Below, piece after piece: positions 1 through 11,039 of a DNA stretch of 64,000 bases. Below the pieces are notes generated by a model, which had not been told where the DNA came from, made no database searches, and saw only the letters and a list, made by a program, of their open reading frames with translations. Made by a program: the position numbers and the translations under genes. The stretch is from Thalassia testudinum (Eukaryota; Streptophyta; Magnoliopsida; Alismatales; Hydrocharitaceae). The stretch lies in NCBI GenBank assembly GCA_037157565.1, contig JAZHRO010000039.1:44392001-44456000 (forward strand), read 5' to 3'. The first letter of the stretch is position 1; each line of letters begins with the position of its first letter.

Positions 1-884
1 AGTCGGGCATCAAAGAGTAAAACCTTTTGACCAGGATGAAAGACCTTTCCAGAAATGTGTTTGTCGTGAAAAGCTTTAACCCGCTCTTTGTAAATTTGTG
101 AGTTCTCATACTCGTCGTGGCGTAATTCATCGATCTCGCTCATTTGAAGTCTTCTGTGGGTTCCAGCCTTAGAAAGATCTAGATTACAGGTCCATACTGC
201 CCAATAGGCTTTATGCTCCAACTCGACGGGGAGGTGACATGCCTTCCCGTACACTAGTCTGAAGGGAGACATTCCTAATTGGGTCTTGTGGGCGGTCCTA
301 TAGGCCCACAATGCTTCCGGAAGCCGAGAAGACCAATCTTTTCTATCAGGTCGAACAGTAACCTACAGGATCTTCTTGATCTCTCGGTTAGATAGCTCAG
401 CTAGACTATTAGTTTGGGGGTGGTAAGGAGTAGAGATTCGATGTGACACCCCGTATTTGGTCATCAGTGACCTGAACTGAGCATTTGTGAAATGGGTTCC
501 TCCGTCGGAAATTATAGCACGCGGAATCCCGGACCTTGAGAAGATGTTTTGATGAATGAATTTTATAACAACTTTGTGATTGTTGGTTCGGGTTGGAATG
601 GCTTCTATCCACTTGGAAACATAATCAACTACGAGTAAGATGTATTCGAAGCCATCCGAGATTGGGAAGGGTCCCATGAAATCAATCCCCCAGACATCAA
701 AAATTTCGCATACCAAGATCGGCTGTAGAGGCATCATGTCTCGATGGCTCATGTTGCCTAGAGTCTGGCAACGGGAACATGCCTTACAGTGATCGTATGC
801 ATATTTGAAAATTGTGGGCCAGTAAAAGCCACACTGGAGGACTTTTGATGCGGTTTTATGTCCTGAAAAATGTCCACCGCATGC
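1..884 (-). pseudogene. Athila integrase (element I), broken, C-terminus truncated by window
   Basis: The N-terminal zinc-binding part (HFSGHKTA ... CKACSRC) is encoded at about 780-880. The catalytic core at 366-752 shows the DD-E positions: Asp in WGIDFMG, Asp in SDGGTHF, and Glu in AELSNREIK. The same frame continues to position 1 with the C-terminal region. It is interrupted by stop codons at 885-887, just before the zinc-binding part, and at 363-365 after the core. The zinc-binding region, core and C-terminal part are in the same frame as the upstream pol, so the break is by nonsense changes only. Integrase would insert the element's cDNA into the genome; this copy cannot give a full protein. 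Confidence 0.85.
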
Positions 885-2600
885 CTACTCATGGCAAAAT
901 GAGAGTATGTCTTTGATTTCCACTTCCATGACGCACCGTCGAATTATCTGATCAGCACCAATGCGGAATAGATACGGGTCTTCCCATAGGTAATACTTGG
1001 CATCGGAACGCAATTTGTCCTTTTTGGCCTTCGGCCAATCGGACGGAATCTGATGTGATGCCAGGTAATTAACTATATCAGCGAACCATGGAAGACTTAT
1101 ACTGATAGTCAGGAGGTGCTCATCAGGAAAGTGTTTCGTGATAGGTCCGGAAGGGTCAATTATTTCAGAAGGAAGGCGGGACAAGTGATCAGCTACCACA
1201 TTCTGCTTTCCCGCCTTGTCGCGAATCTCGAGGTTAAATTCTTGCAATAGCAAGATCCATCGAATTAATCGAGGTTTCGCGTCCTTCTTTGCAAGGAGAT
1301 GCCTCATAGCTGTGTGATCCGAGTATATGATAACACGGGAACCCAGAAGGTATGATCTGAATTTTTCCAGGGCAAATACTACGGCCAGCAGCTCTTTCTC
1401 AGTAACCGTATAGTTACGCTGAGCCTCATCCAGTGTTTTGCTGGCGTAGTAAATGACCACAGGTTTCCCGTCAATTTTCTGCCCCAAAACCGCTCCTACA
1501 GCGAAGTCAGATGCATCACACATGATCTCAAAGGGTTGAGACCAATCAGGGGACTGTAGGATTGGGGCTTGAGTGACTCGGTTACGTAGGATCTCAAATG
1601 CCTGAGTGCATTCCTTGGAAATTTCGAAAGGCACATCCTTGGAGAGAAGATTGGTCAGGGGGCGCGCGATTTTGATGAAATCAGTGATAAATCGACGGTA
1701 GAAATTAACGTGCCCCAAAAAAGATCGGATGTCCTTAATCGAGCTAGGCATAGGGAGCTTGGAAATCAGGTTAACCTTAGCTCGATCCACTTGGATGCCT
1801 TTCTCTGAGATTAAATGTCCCAGGATAATTCCCTCAGGCACCATGAAATGGCTCTTTTCCAAGGAAAGAACCAAATTCACATCGATGCACCGCCTGAGTA
1901 TTTGGACCAAGTGTTGGAGGCAATCGTCAAATGATTCTCCAAAAACTGAAAAGTTATCCATGAAGACTTCCAGATAATCACCTACCATATCTAAGAATAT
2001 GGCAAGCATGCACCGCTGAAAAGTTGCAGGTGCATTGCAGAGACCGAATGACATCCTTCGAAACGCGTACGTCCCGATGGGGCAGGTGAAAGTGGTCTTT
2101 TCTTGGTCCTCTAGATGGATTGCCACCTGATTGTAACCGGAGTACCCGTCAAGAAAGCAGAAGAACCTATTTCCCACTAGTTTTTCGAGGATCTGATCAA
2201 TAAACGGTAGTGGGAAATGATCCTTCTTCGTGGAGGAATTGAGTCTTCTGTAATCAATGCAGACTCTCCACGAGTTAGCTATTCGGGTAGGAATGACTTC
2301 TCCGGTTTCAGTCGTGATGATGGCAAGTCCTGCCTTTTTAGGCACCACTTGTATTGGACTCACCCAACGACTGTCGGAAATCGGGTAGATGATCCATGCA
2401 TCTAACCACTTTATGATCTCCTTTTTCACGACCTCCTGTAGGTTAGGGTTTAGGCATCTTTGCGTTTCTCTTGAAGGTCGTGTGCCTTCTTCTGTGTAGA
2501 TTCTATGTGTGCAGTATGAAGGGCTTATGCCAGTCAAATCATCGAGAGTCTATCCAATGGCTCTACGATGTTGCTGGAGAATAAAAATCAAACAGAGTTC
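885..2600 (-). pseudogene. Athila reverse transcriptase-RNase H (element I), inactive
   Basis: The longest intact stretch (about 550 codons, 885-2537) carries the RT fingers and palm (PIQVVPKK, WRVCIDYRRLN, FLDGYSGYNQ) followed by RNase H (CDASDFAVGAVLG, TEKELLAVVFAL, YSDHTAMRHL). The catalytic pair expected as MDD reads MDN (N codon at about 1953-1955), so the second metal-binding Asp is lost and the polymerase should be dead even without the stops. In-frame stops flank it at 2550-2552, 2601-2603 and 885-887. The lineage call rests on RT wording shared with the plus-strand copy at 16218-17825. Confidence 0.88.
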
Positions 2601-3491
2601 CTAGTCAGGTGTGAGTCGAGAGTTGATAATCACAGGAAACGTCTGATTTGAATCCAAAAACACGTACTTCAGATGTTCGGGAAGGGGCTTGAGTTCCATG
2701 ACAGGATTTTCAGCAGCAGCGGGCGGTTCGGGGTTTGTATCAGGAGCAATGGTAGGAGTCATAGGTGTGTCTAGATCATGTTCGCACTCCTCTGTTAGCG
2801 GATTTTGATTCTCTAGTGGTTGATCGGGGATAATCAGGTTGTCCTCTATATGCAATTCATCAACCACGGCTCTGATATCACATATTTCCTCTATAACCCC
2901 ACAATTAATCCCTTGTTAGGCCTTAAAAATGTCAATCTTCAGGTTTTGGTTCCCAAATTTTAATTCTATCTGGTCCTCTTCGCAGTTTATGTTGGCCCTA
3001 GCAGTGGCCAAAAAGGGTCTCCCTAATATGATTGGTGTGTCCCTTGGGTTCTTAGGTGCATCCATGTCCAGTACTATGAAGTCCACTGGGAAATAGAAAT
3101 CTCGTACCCTAACAATGACATTCTCGAGTATTCCTCTAGGTGACTTGATGGATCGATCAGCTAACTGCAATGTCACCTTAGTGGGTTTAAGTTCAGATTC
3201 TTCAAGGTGGTCGAGGAGGGATGTAGGTATTAAATTTATGGAGGCACCTAGGTCTAGTAAGGCTCTATCAAATTGGGTTTCACCAATTTTATAGGAAATC
3301 AAGGGAGTTCCTGGGTCTTTAGCCTTGGGTGGGAGTTTACTCAAGATGACAGAGCTGGCTTGCTCTGACAGTACGATTAGATTCCCATCCTTGGTTCGCG
3401 GCTTACATTTAGGGGTACATATGTCTTTCAAGAATCTTGCGTAAGCCGGTATGTGGCGAATTGCATCCATCAATGGGATGTTTATCTGGAC
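2601..3491 (-). pseudogene. Athila protease and linker region (element I)
   Basis: The stretch 2919-3473 encodes an aspartic protease domain with the active-site motif LLDLGASINLIP and a downstream ILGRPFLATA flap-side motif, typical of Athila proteases. The acidic/proline-rich linker to RT follows at 2601-2915. A stop at 2916-2918 separates the two, and another at 3492-3494 separates protease from gag. The frame is the same throughout. The protease would cleave the gag-pol polyprotein. The catalytic Asp-Leu-Gly is intact here. Confidence 0.82.
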
Positions 3492-6124
3492 CTATTCAAA
3501 GAGCTTGACCAGATCCTCCTCGGGAGCCATGGGTTTAGTTATCCTTTTTCCTTTGGTCAAGGCCTCAGGAAATGGGATCCTAGTTGGTTCCTCTAGGATA
3601 GGTCCAGGTTCTTGATCTGGGACAGTGGTATCTTGGATGACTATCCTAGGGTCTTGGCTATTGTTAGGCTTGGAGTGGTTTGGATAATGTGGTTCTTGGG
3701 TTGTTTTACCACTACGTGTTGTTACAGAGTTCAATCCGGCCTGATTTTGGTTTGGGTTAGGTAGGAGGGGTGGCTGCTGCTGAAATCCCGCATAAGATGT
3801 CGAAGCTTCCATCCCGTCTGGCGATGGAGCAGCAGGGGCCTGATAAATCAAATGTGTTTGGCCTGAATTTGGATTCATAACGCGCTTCTGGGTTAGCACG
3901 TTATTTGGGTTGGGCAGAGGTTGCGAGGGAAGGGTGCCAGGTTGGCGGGAATTTGCCATCTGGGCCAGTTGGTTGCGAACCTCTGTGATCTCATCCTTGT
4001 GTTGTTTTTACATTGCCGCATTTGTCTTTTGAATGTCAGCCAGTGTTTGAAAGATAAGAGTTAGTTGATCCTGGTTTTGCCCGGATTGGTAGGTGGGATT
4101 GGGCCGAAGCTGAGGCGGCTGATATGGACGAGGGGCTTATGGACGGGGTTGATATGGTGGTCTTTGAGAATTTCCCACCCACTGAAAGTTAGGATGATTT
4201 CGCCATCCAGGGTTGTAGGTATTGGAGAATGGGTCATTCTGGATGGCGTTGAGGTCCTTGCAGTTCTGAGGAACCTCAGGAAAGTCAGAATACGAGGGTT
4301 CAGAGTTCCCCCAACTCGAGTAGAATGGATCAGAGGTCACTCCGGTCCGAGAGGCAGACGGGGGTGGATATGGGTCCATCCCCTTGGCAGATTGGTGATA
4401 TATGTTTTGCACAGTTTCCCTTGCCAAAGGAGGTCGTGCAAAAGAGTTTTGCGCAGAGGTGACTTGCTGCAAATGCCGAGTTAGCTCATCCACCTTCTTT
4501 TCTATGATAGAAACCTTGTCCAACCGACTGGCCATCAATTCCAAGTTGACAGAATTGGACAGGTCTTGCATCTCATGTGTCCCTCTTAGATTCGTTGATG
4601 CGCGGGCATTCGTCCTGTCGAATAAGCCCATGGAGTCATTATTTATGGAGCTCTCGCACATGTTTTCGAGAATCTCCCACACCATGTCCTCATGTTGACC
4701 CATGATGTTTCCTCCGCATGTTGCATTGACGAATAAACGAATATCTTCACGGAGTCCCTGGTAAAAAGACTGGACTTGTTCCCACTTAGGAACTCCGTGA
4801 TTGGGACACTTTCGGATGAGATCTAAGAATCGATCCCATGCTTCATGAAGAGGTTCTCCTGGTTGTTGAGTGAAATGAGTGAACTGGTGGCGCAAGGCAT
4901 TCGTCTGGCCAACGGAGAAGAATTTTTAAAAAAATTCAGACTGAAGTTCCTCCCATGTGTTGATCAGACGGGTCTGAGTTTGATACCAATGTGCGGCCTT
5001 GTCCAAGAGGGAGAACGAAAACATTTTCATGAGTAGGATATCCCGGTTTTGTACATCTGACCCGAAGGTCTGGGCCAGATGCTTAAGTTGTTTAATGTGT
5101 TGGAATGGATCCTCAGAGTTAAGCTCGTGAAACTTTGGTATGGCATGAATCATATTGGGCTTTAGTTCAGAATCAGGTCTTCTAATCGGGATTCGTGATG
5201 AGAACCTCATCATGAGCCATAACTAGCTCATTTTGACCTAATGCAGAGAATAAAAGCTCCTACATAACTTTAGAAAGGCTTGGCTCAGAGAGATTCTGAG
5301 TTTGCAAAGAAAACATAAACTGAGGGGTAAAAATGCAATTTCACCAATCCGATCTGAAAATAGGGTAACTCAGGGTCCAAACATAGGTCAAAACAACCTA
5401 ATAAGAAGAAAAGTGGGATGAAATGACTCAATAAGGGCTACAGCAACTCCAAGGAATTAAATGACAGCCTGTAACCCTAAAAACAAACCCACTTCAATTC
5501 ACGTGGTTTGAGGCAAGGTAAAAATCAACTAAACCCTCTAAAACTCATATAAAAATAATCTCTAGGGTTTAGGACTTTCAATTTGGCCTTAGGAACCCAT
5601 TTTGACCTACATTGAGAACCATGCCCAATTAACAACTTAATTTGGGTTTTTACGTAAATTGACCGGTCAAACAAGGTTTAATCTAGAAATAAAATTCACC
5701 ATCAGAATCCTTAGGTCCTAATTAGTCATATATAAAAACTTGGGCCTAAGAAGAAACCTTCTTGACCAACTTTACACTTTGGTCCTCATATATTTACTTT
5801 TTGGCCCTCAACTTTTGAACCCTCACATTTTGGCCCCTAACTCTCCTTCGTTCTTTGCGTTTAGGTCCCTCCTGCAAAACCTGAGCAGCGCCATGCTCCG
5901 GCGACCTTGCGCGGAGCATGGTGCCGCGCAGGGTGAGGGAGGGGCCCTGGCAAGTCAATGGGGGGTACCCTGCGTCGTCAGCCACCGCAGGGACACCCCC
6001 CTGAGTGCTGCGACCACCCATACCGCCCGTGCGAACGCACGGTCGGTATGGGTCTCCTTCCTCCGGCGTCCTCCGGCGAGGGAGACACGTCGTCTCCCTT
6101 CGCCCTCCTCTTTGATTCTGCCCC

Positions 6125-6132
6125 TATAAATA
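6125..6132 (+). promoter_or_regulatory. LTR TATA box
   Basis: TATAAATA in a GC-rich setting, about 930 bp into the solo Athila LTR and in its sense orientation. The copy at 18212-20763 has a TATA-like TTATAAA near 20105, read on the minus strand. It marks the likely U3/R boundary; the transcription start would be about 30 bp downstream. Confidence 0.55.
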
Positions 6133-7369
6133 CCCCCGTCGCTTCGTCGTTCTTGGCAGCTCGGATCTGACGGAGGCACCCCCTCAATTCCTCCCTTCCC
6201 ACTCCGACAGACGCCCCCTTGCTCCGGCGGCCTCTCCTCCTCCTCCTCGTCGCCCTGCCGCACTACCAGCAGCAGGGTTACCTTCCCTCGATCTTTCCGT
6301 GTCACGCCGCACCCAGCTAGCGCCTCTCCGGTCCCTTCCTCGCCGCCGCCCCTTCCTCTGGGCAGTTTCTTTTCCGGCGACAGTCGATACGACTTTCGCC
6401 TGCGCCAACCCCTCTTCGTCCAGCTTAATAGGTAAAACTTCTCTTCTTCCTCCCCTCTTTCTTTTCCATACTGAAAACCCTTACTGTCGGCCCCGATTTC
6501 CCACCGATCACCCTCACCTTCTCCACCTCCGGCCAAACTCCGGCAAATCGCTCCCATCGCTCCAGCACCCCACACGGCTCGCCGACCTGTGCATAACCTC
6601 CGCCTCCTCACCCTGATCCTCTTCCACCCCTCCACTTCCCACCAAACGCCCTCTGCAGATCCACCGAACACACCCACTTCTCTGCCCGCAGTTTGACCTA
6701 GGGCGACCCTTTTGCTCCACCACGCCCACTGCAGACCCTCCAGCCACCTTCGCCGTGCCACGGCGAAGGTTCTCCGCATATCTGATTAGGCCGAGAGGCC
6801 GTGCTTCTGTGAACAGGTGTCGCTCCCGCCATCGCCATTGCTGAGCAGCGAAGCTCCTTCTACCTGCTGCTCCAGGCAACACCACGCCCAGGTCAGACTC
6901 CCAGGCTTCGCGGGGTAGCTTCGCGAAGTGTCAGGCTGCAGTTCGGGCGAAGCCCTCGCCCGAAGCCCTCACGCGAAGTTCTCGCTGCCGCTGCTTCCTC
7001 CGCGCAGGCGCTCACATTGGGGTGGGACATTTAGTCCCACCTCGAAAGACTTAGAAGAGGAGCGCCGATATAAGTTGAAAAAGTGCTGAAGGCTTATCAC
7101 CTCAGCACACGGGGTGAGGTCTCTCTCACACCGCTTCACCCGGTCCGTCCGCGAGCTCATCACGCAGATCCGGCCGACCCGACCCGACTTGACTACCACT
7201 CCTCGCCCACCACCGCACGTCGGTGGGCCTGGACCCGGGCGCGACTCGTACCTGATTACCCGGTTGCTCTGGGAGAGCTGTCCTAAGAGCGAATTCTGAG
7301 AGAGAAAGAGACGCGCGGGGGAGGGGGGTAGCGTAGGTTTTTGCCCTCTGATGCTGAACTCTTAAGCGT

Positions 7370-7835
7370 GCAGGCACAGGTGAAGAAGAAGAAGGACTGC
7401 AGAAGAAGAACTGAATCGACACTGTAGCATCCGCGGGTTAAGTCGTCTGATTGAGAAATCAGACGATTTCCTGAAGACAGGTGAAGGCAAAGAAAAAGAA
7501 GGAAGGCGAGGCAGAGGAAAGAGAGGAACACAGAGAAGCCAAGTGAAGACTTTGCAGAGATCATAAGACAAAGATGAAGAAGAAAAGAAGAGAGAAGGAG
7601 CAGCCAAGTGAAGAAACAGAAAGCAGAAGAAGAAGAAGAGAAGCAAGAAGAAAAGAAGAAGAAGAGCACGGGAGGAAGATCTGAAGCAAGAAAAGAAGAA
7701 ACAAAGAAAATAAAAAGAAGAAACAGACAGGATCGTCCAACCAAGAAATAGAGGAAGAAGACGAAGAACAAAAGCCAAAGAGGAGAGAAGACAAAGAAGA
7801 AGAAAAGAAGAGAAGAAGAAGAAGCCAAACTTTCA
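7370..7835 (+). repeat. Purine-rich (GAA/AAG) low-complexity tract of the Athila LTR
   Basis: The plus strand is almost entirely A and G over about 450 bp, with many AAGAAGAAG runs. The same tract appears as CTT-rich DNA at 9545-9850 and 18430-18870 in the two minus-oriented LTR copies. It creates long artefactual frames (Ser/Phe/Leu-rich or Lys/Arg/Glu-rich). Confidence 0.8.
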
Positions 7836-8163
7836 TCTCTCTCTCTCTTTATTTTTGTAATAGAACATGTATATCTCTAGAATACGACTTGCTCCCTGAG
7901 TTCGACCTCGGGAGAACTGTATTTTCCGAGCAACAAATATTAGCAAATGATGGCAATAACTATCTGTACTACAACGACTTAAGAAAAGCTAGTTGCTGCC
8001 ACCGTTAGCCAATTCGTACTCGAGGTTTGATCGCCACTGCAGCGGGATTATAGTGATCTCGCAGCATAGGTTGCTGCGATGGGTTTACAAAGTTCTAAAA
8101 GCGATCATTAAGGCGTTGAAGTTGGTGTTCAAGGTTATTCTCCTCTTCAATGGGTTATTCCAT

Positions 8164-9260
8164 GATGGAAGAAGAAGGAGAACCAGGGTCTGAATCAGAT
8201 GAAAGATTTATGTGGAGGGGTTGCTGCACAAACAAGGGCGTCGAGGCTTGGCCTCGACGAGAGTGAATTTCTAAAGGAGGTCTTAAGGGTGGCCTTAAGG
8301 ACCTCCTACTGAACATGCACCGAAGGATGTGATGAGATTAGAAGGTGTTGGACCCAATCAAGACACCTAAAAATTGTTGGGTGACTATAGAGGTTCGGGG
8401 CGGATGGACCCCTTAGTCAGAAAGGTCGTCCACTTGAGAAATACCTGGGCAGCCAGAGAGGGAGAGTCTCACAAAGTCCCCTACACGGTAGAGCATCCCC
8501 ACGAGTTACAGGGTTTCCCCCACCCGACCTCTCTTGTCACTACAGTTCCAGGTAGACCAGAATGGGGACCTTGACCTCTTAAGTCTACCTTTTTTTACTT
8601 TAAGATCAAGGTGCTTAATCTTCCACTTGAACTTTTAAGTATTTTGAGTGAAAAAGTGTCCTAATTTTAAGGTTGGTTGACCCAAGGGATCAACTTCACA
8701 TTTTTGTTCCTTTAAGAGCTTTTAGGTCCTTTCTTTTAAGGTTCAAATGGATTAAAAGCCTGATTTGCTTAGGGTTCCTCTTGTATAGATCTTTTCAAAC
8801 AAGGTTTAGGCACACCTCTTTTTGGAAAAATTTATTTCTTTGATTAAGAGAAGATGTGTCTCTAAAAACCCTAGCTTTGTAATCCTTAAATTGCTCTAGT
8901 GGGTCCAATTTAGTTGCCTCAGTATTTACCACCTAGGGCTCAATTAAGAAAGTTTTAGCCCTAGTTACCTTAGTTGGATGAGCAGATAAAAATATGTTGA
9001 AATGAAAATCAGGCAACTTGATGAGTTATTAAATATGAAACAGGTAGCCCTAAGTTGATTGTTCTCTCTTTTTCTTTTTCAGATTTTGAGAGAGTTAAGA
9101 GGGAGGGCTTATGGAAATTACCTATTCCTTGGAGTGTCTGTTATGCAACTGCTCTTCTTTCCTTTTTGCTTTCCCTGTTTGAGCACAACAAAAGAGAGGA
9201 GTTAGGTCAAATATTGGATAGAAAAGTTGTAATCAAAAGCTTTAAAAGTGCCCGTTGCTC
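8164..9260 (-). other. 5' leader of Athila element I
   Basis: Untranslated region between the primer binding site and the gag start. It shares long stretches with 12920-13545 of element II, for example the segments around 8500-8590 and 13150-13240, read in opposite directions. No supported coding sequence is seen. Confidence 0.7.
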
Positions 9261-9275
9261 CCGGCAACGGCACCA
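9261..9275 (-). other. Primer binding site (Asp-tRNA type) of element I
   Basis: The minus strand reads TGGTGCCGTTGCCGG starting three bases inside the 5' LTR end (LTR begins on the plus strand at 9279). This is one base from the TGGCGCCGTTGCCGG site used by Athila/Tat elements, and it fixes the element's orientation. Confidence 0.85.
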
Positions 9276-9278
9276 AAA

Positions 9279-11039
9279 TGTTTAACCGCTCTCGTACGGG
9301 TTTTAAAAGATAATACGTTGTAATATAGCCGACAAAGCGTTCAAACAAGTAGAGAATTTTATTACTCGAAAAACTAGCGCATCCTAGGTCGAACACAGGG
9401 AGCAATCTGAGTACTTTTAAAAACCAAATAATACAACTTTTAAATGAAAGATAATTGATTCACAGAGAGATTTTAAAAAATAGTTGATGAGAGAGAACAG
9501 AATTGGACGTCTGATTTCTTTATCAGACGTCTTAAATGTAGTGTAGTCTTCCTGTTTGGCCTTCTTTCTTGGTCTTTTCTTTCTCTGCAGTCTTCCTCCT
9601 TACTTCTCTCTTCTGCCTTCTTCTTCTTCTTCGTAGGTTCTTCTTCTTTTCTTCTGATCTACAGGGCTTCTTCTTCCTTGAACCTCTTTCTCTTCTTCTC
9701 TCTTTCCTGCGAAGGCTTCTGCCTTTGCTTCTTTTCTCCTCTATCCTCTTCTTCTTTTTGTCTGCGGTCCTTTCTTCTTCTCTCTTCTCTTCTTTGCTCA
9801 GCCTCTTCTTCTGCTTCTTTTTCTCCTTGCGGCTAAGTCTCTCAACGCTCAGCTTGCCTGCACAAGGGAGCAAAACCTACCCTGTCCCTCTACCCGCGCG
9901 TCTCTCACTCTCTGAAATTCACTCAAGGCCTCTCTCCCAGAGCCACGGGTGTTCGGGTTGGATTTCGCACCTGGGACCAGGCGCACCGGCAGGTGGGTGA
10001 TGCGTGAGGAGTGCTCAGGTTGGGTCGGGTCGGAGCCCACCAGATCCGCGAGGTGAAACCGCGGACGAGGCGAGTGTGGGATAAGGTGAGGGACCTCACC
10101 CCTGTGCGTTTGGAGGCGAAGAGTGTACAACACAAAAATAATTTATACTGCACCTGCGCTTCGCATTTCGCCGATGTGGGACTATTCATCCTGCCCTGCT
10201 CCTGCACGCACCCGCAGAAGATTCTTCGTGCAATTGCCAAGGTCGTGGGCTTCGCAACGCTATTTGCTGGACCAGATCACTTCGCACCGCTCGCCCGAGT
10301 CCACTGCACCTGAGGCCTGGAGCTTCTGACGCCTAGAGCTGCTTTGAAGCTTCTTCAACCTTCGTCAATGGCAGCAGGGGCTTCGATACTGTCACACACA
10401 AAACAAGCCTCTCGGCTCAATCAGACCAGCTGGGGACCTTCGCCGTGGCACGACGAAGGTGGTGCACGGTGCTGCAGGTCCTGAGACGGCCTAGGTGTGC
10501 GTGCCTAGGTCATCCTGTGACCTAAGGAATCCAATGGTGAAGTTGGATTTTAGGTTTGACCTCGTTTGAGTTTACATTTTGCGTAAAAACCCAAATTAGG
10601 TCAATTGATGAGCTAGGACCCTAATCTAGGTCAAACTGGGTTCCAAAGGACAAATTAAGTGTTCTAAACCCTAGAGGATATTTTTCCATGATTTTTAGAG
10701 GGTTTAATTGATTTTTATTCTGACCGAAACCTTGTTAATTTAAGCGGGTCTGTTTTAGGGTTACCAAATGTCATTTAATTCCTAAATTGCACATGAACCC
10801 ATTTCTGATTGACTCAACCCACTTTCTATCTTATTTAGACCATTTGACCTATGTTTTGCCTCTGAGAAATCCCGTTTATTCACTGCAATGGTAAAATTAC
10901 AGTTTTAACCTTTAATTCATGTTTTCTTCTCAGAGCACTTATTCCTTCATTTAGGTCTTCTTCTAGGTTATGTAGGAGCTTTTATCTTCTTTATTAGGTC
11001 AAAATGAGCTAGTTATGACTCATGATGAGGCTCTCATCA
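9279..11039 (-). repeat. 5' LTR of Athila element I (1761 bp, promoter part missing)
   Basis: On the plus strand it starts TGTTTAACC next to the primer site and ends CTCTCATCA. It matches the solo LTR at 5196-8011 in reverse, but lacks about 1 kb corresponding to roughly 5745-6730 of that copy, the part that holds the TATA box. A perfect hairpin with arms GACGTCTGAT and ATCAGACGTC lies at about 9508-9533, followed by the pyrimidine-rich tract (9545-9850). Confidence 0.82.

Larger units (their letters stand above)
5196..8011 (+). mobile_element. Solo LTR of the Athila family (2816 bp), inserted in gag of element I
   Basis: It begins TGATGAG and ends TTAGCCA (TG...CA), and is flanked by the 5-bp duplication ATTCG at 5191-5195 and 8012-8016. 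It is in the opposite orientation to its host element. Its minus-strand relatives are 9279-11039 and 18212-20763. No primer binding site or coding region lies between the duplications, so this is a solo LTR left by LTR-LTR recombination. It holds a TATA box at 6125-6132, a GC-rich middle (about 5870-7000) and a strongly purine-biased tract (about 7370-7835). Long open frames in it on both strands are compositional and not supported as genes. Confidence 0.88.
3492..8163 (-). pseudogene. Athila gag (element I), split by a solo LTR insertion
   Basis: Gag starts at the ATG at 8161-8163 (minus) and runs to 8012, is interrupted by the solo LTR at 5196-8011, and resumes at 5195 down to 3492. The retrotransposon gag core (RPDSELKPNMIHAIPKFH, DPFQHIKQLKHLAQ, HWYQTQTR) lies at 4926-5195. 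The second half is at 4140-4895 and a proline/asparagine-rich tail at 3495-3959. In-frame stops lie at 4926-4928, 4137-4139 and 4008-4010, with two more in the first 60 codons. Gag forms the virus-like particle. The plus-strand copy (13546 onward) confirms that the two halves were one frame. Confidence 0.82.
1..11039 (-). mobile_element. Athila-type Ty3/gypsy retrotransposon (element I), 3' end outside window
   Basis: Reading the minus strand from right to left, the order is 5' LTR (9279-11039), primer binding site (9261-9275), leader, gag, protease, reverse transcriptase, RNase H and integrase, running off the left edge. The RT wording (IDYRRLN, FLDGYSGYNQ, FGLCNAPATFQRCM) and the Asp-tRNA-like primer site are typical of the Athila lineage. 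A solo LTR of the same family interrupts gag at 5196-8011. The 3' LTR and any envelope-like ORF lie outside the window. The right end abuts a Tekay-type LTR at 11040, so this element probably landed in that LTR; the matching target duplication would lie left of the window. Confidence 0.85.

Noticed and set aside
1..360. Search for an envelope-like ORF expected in some Athila elements
   Set aside because: The region downstream of integrase in element I is outside the window, and element II is truncated before it; nothing to support.
5955..6779. 274-codon minus-strand open frame
   Set aside because: Lies in the GC-rich part of the Athila LTR with overlapping frames on both strands; Arg/Gly composition, no domain, and absent from the equivalent LTR at 9279-11039.
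7283..7836. Ser/Phe/Leu-rich minus-strand frames up to 181 codons that look like membrane proteins
   Set aside because: Produced by the purine-only tract on the other strand; same artefact in 18434-19195 and 9569-10000.
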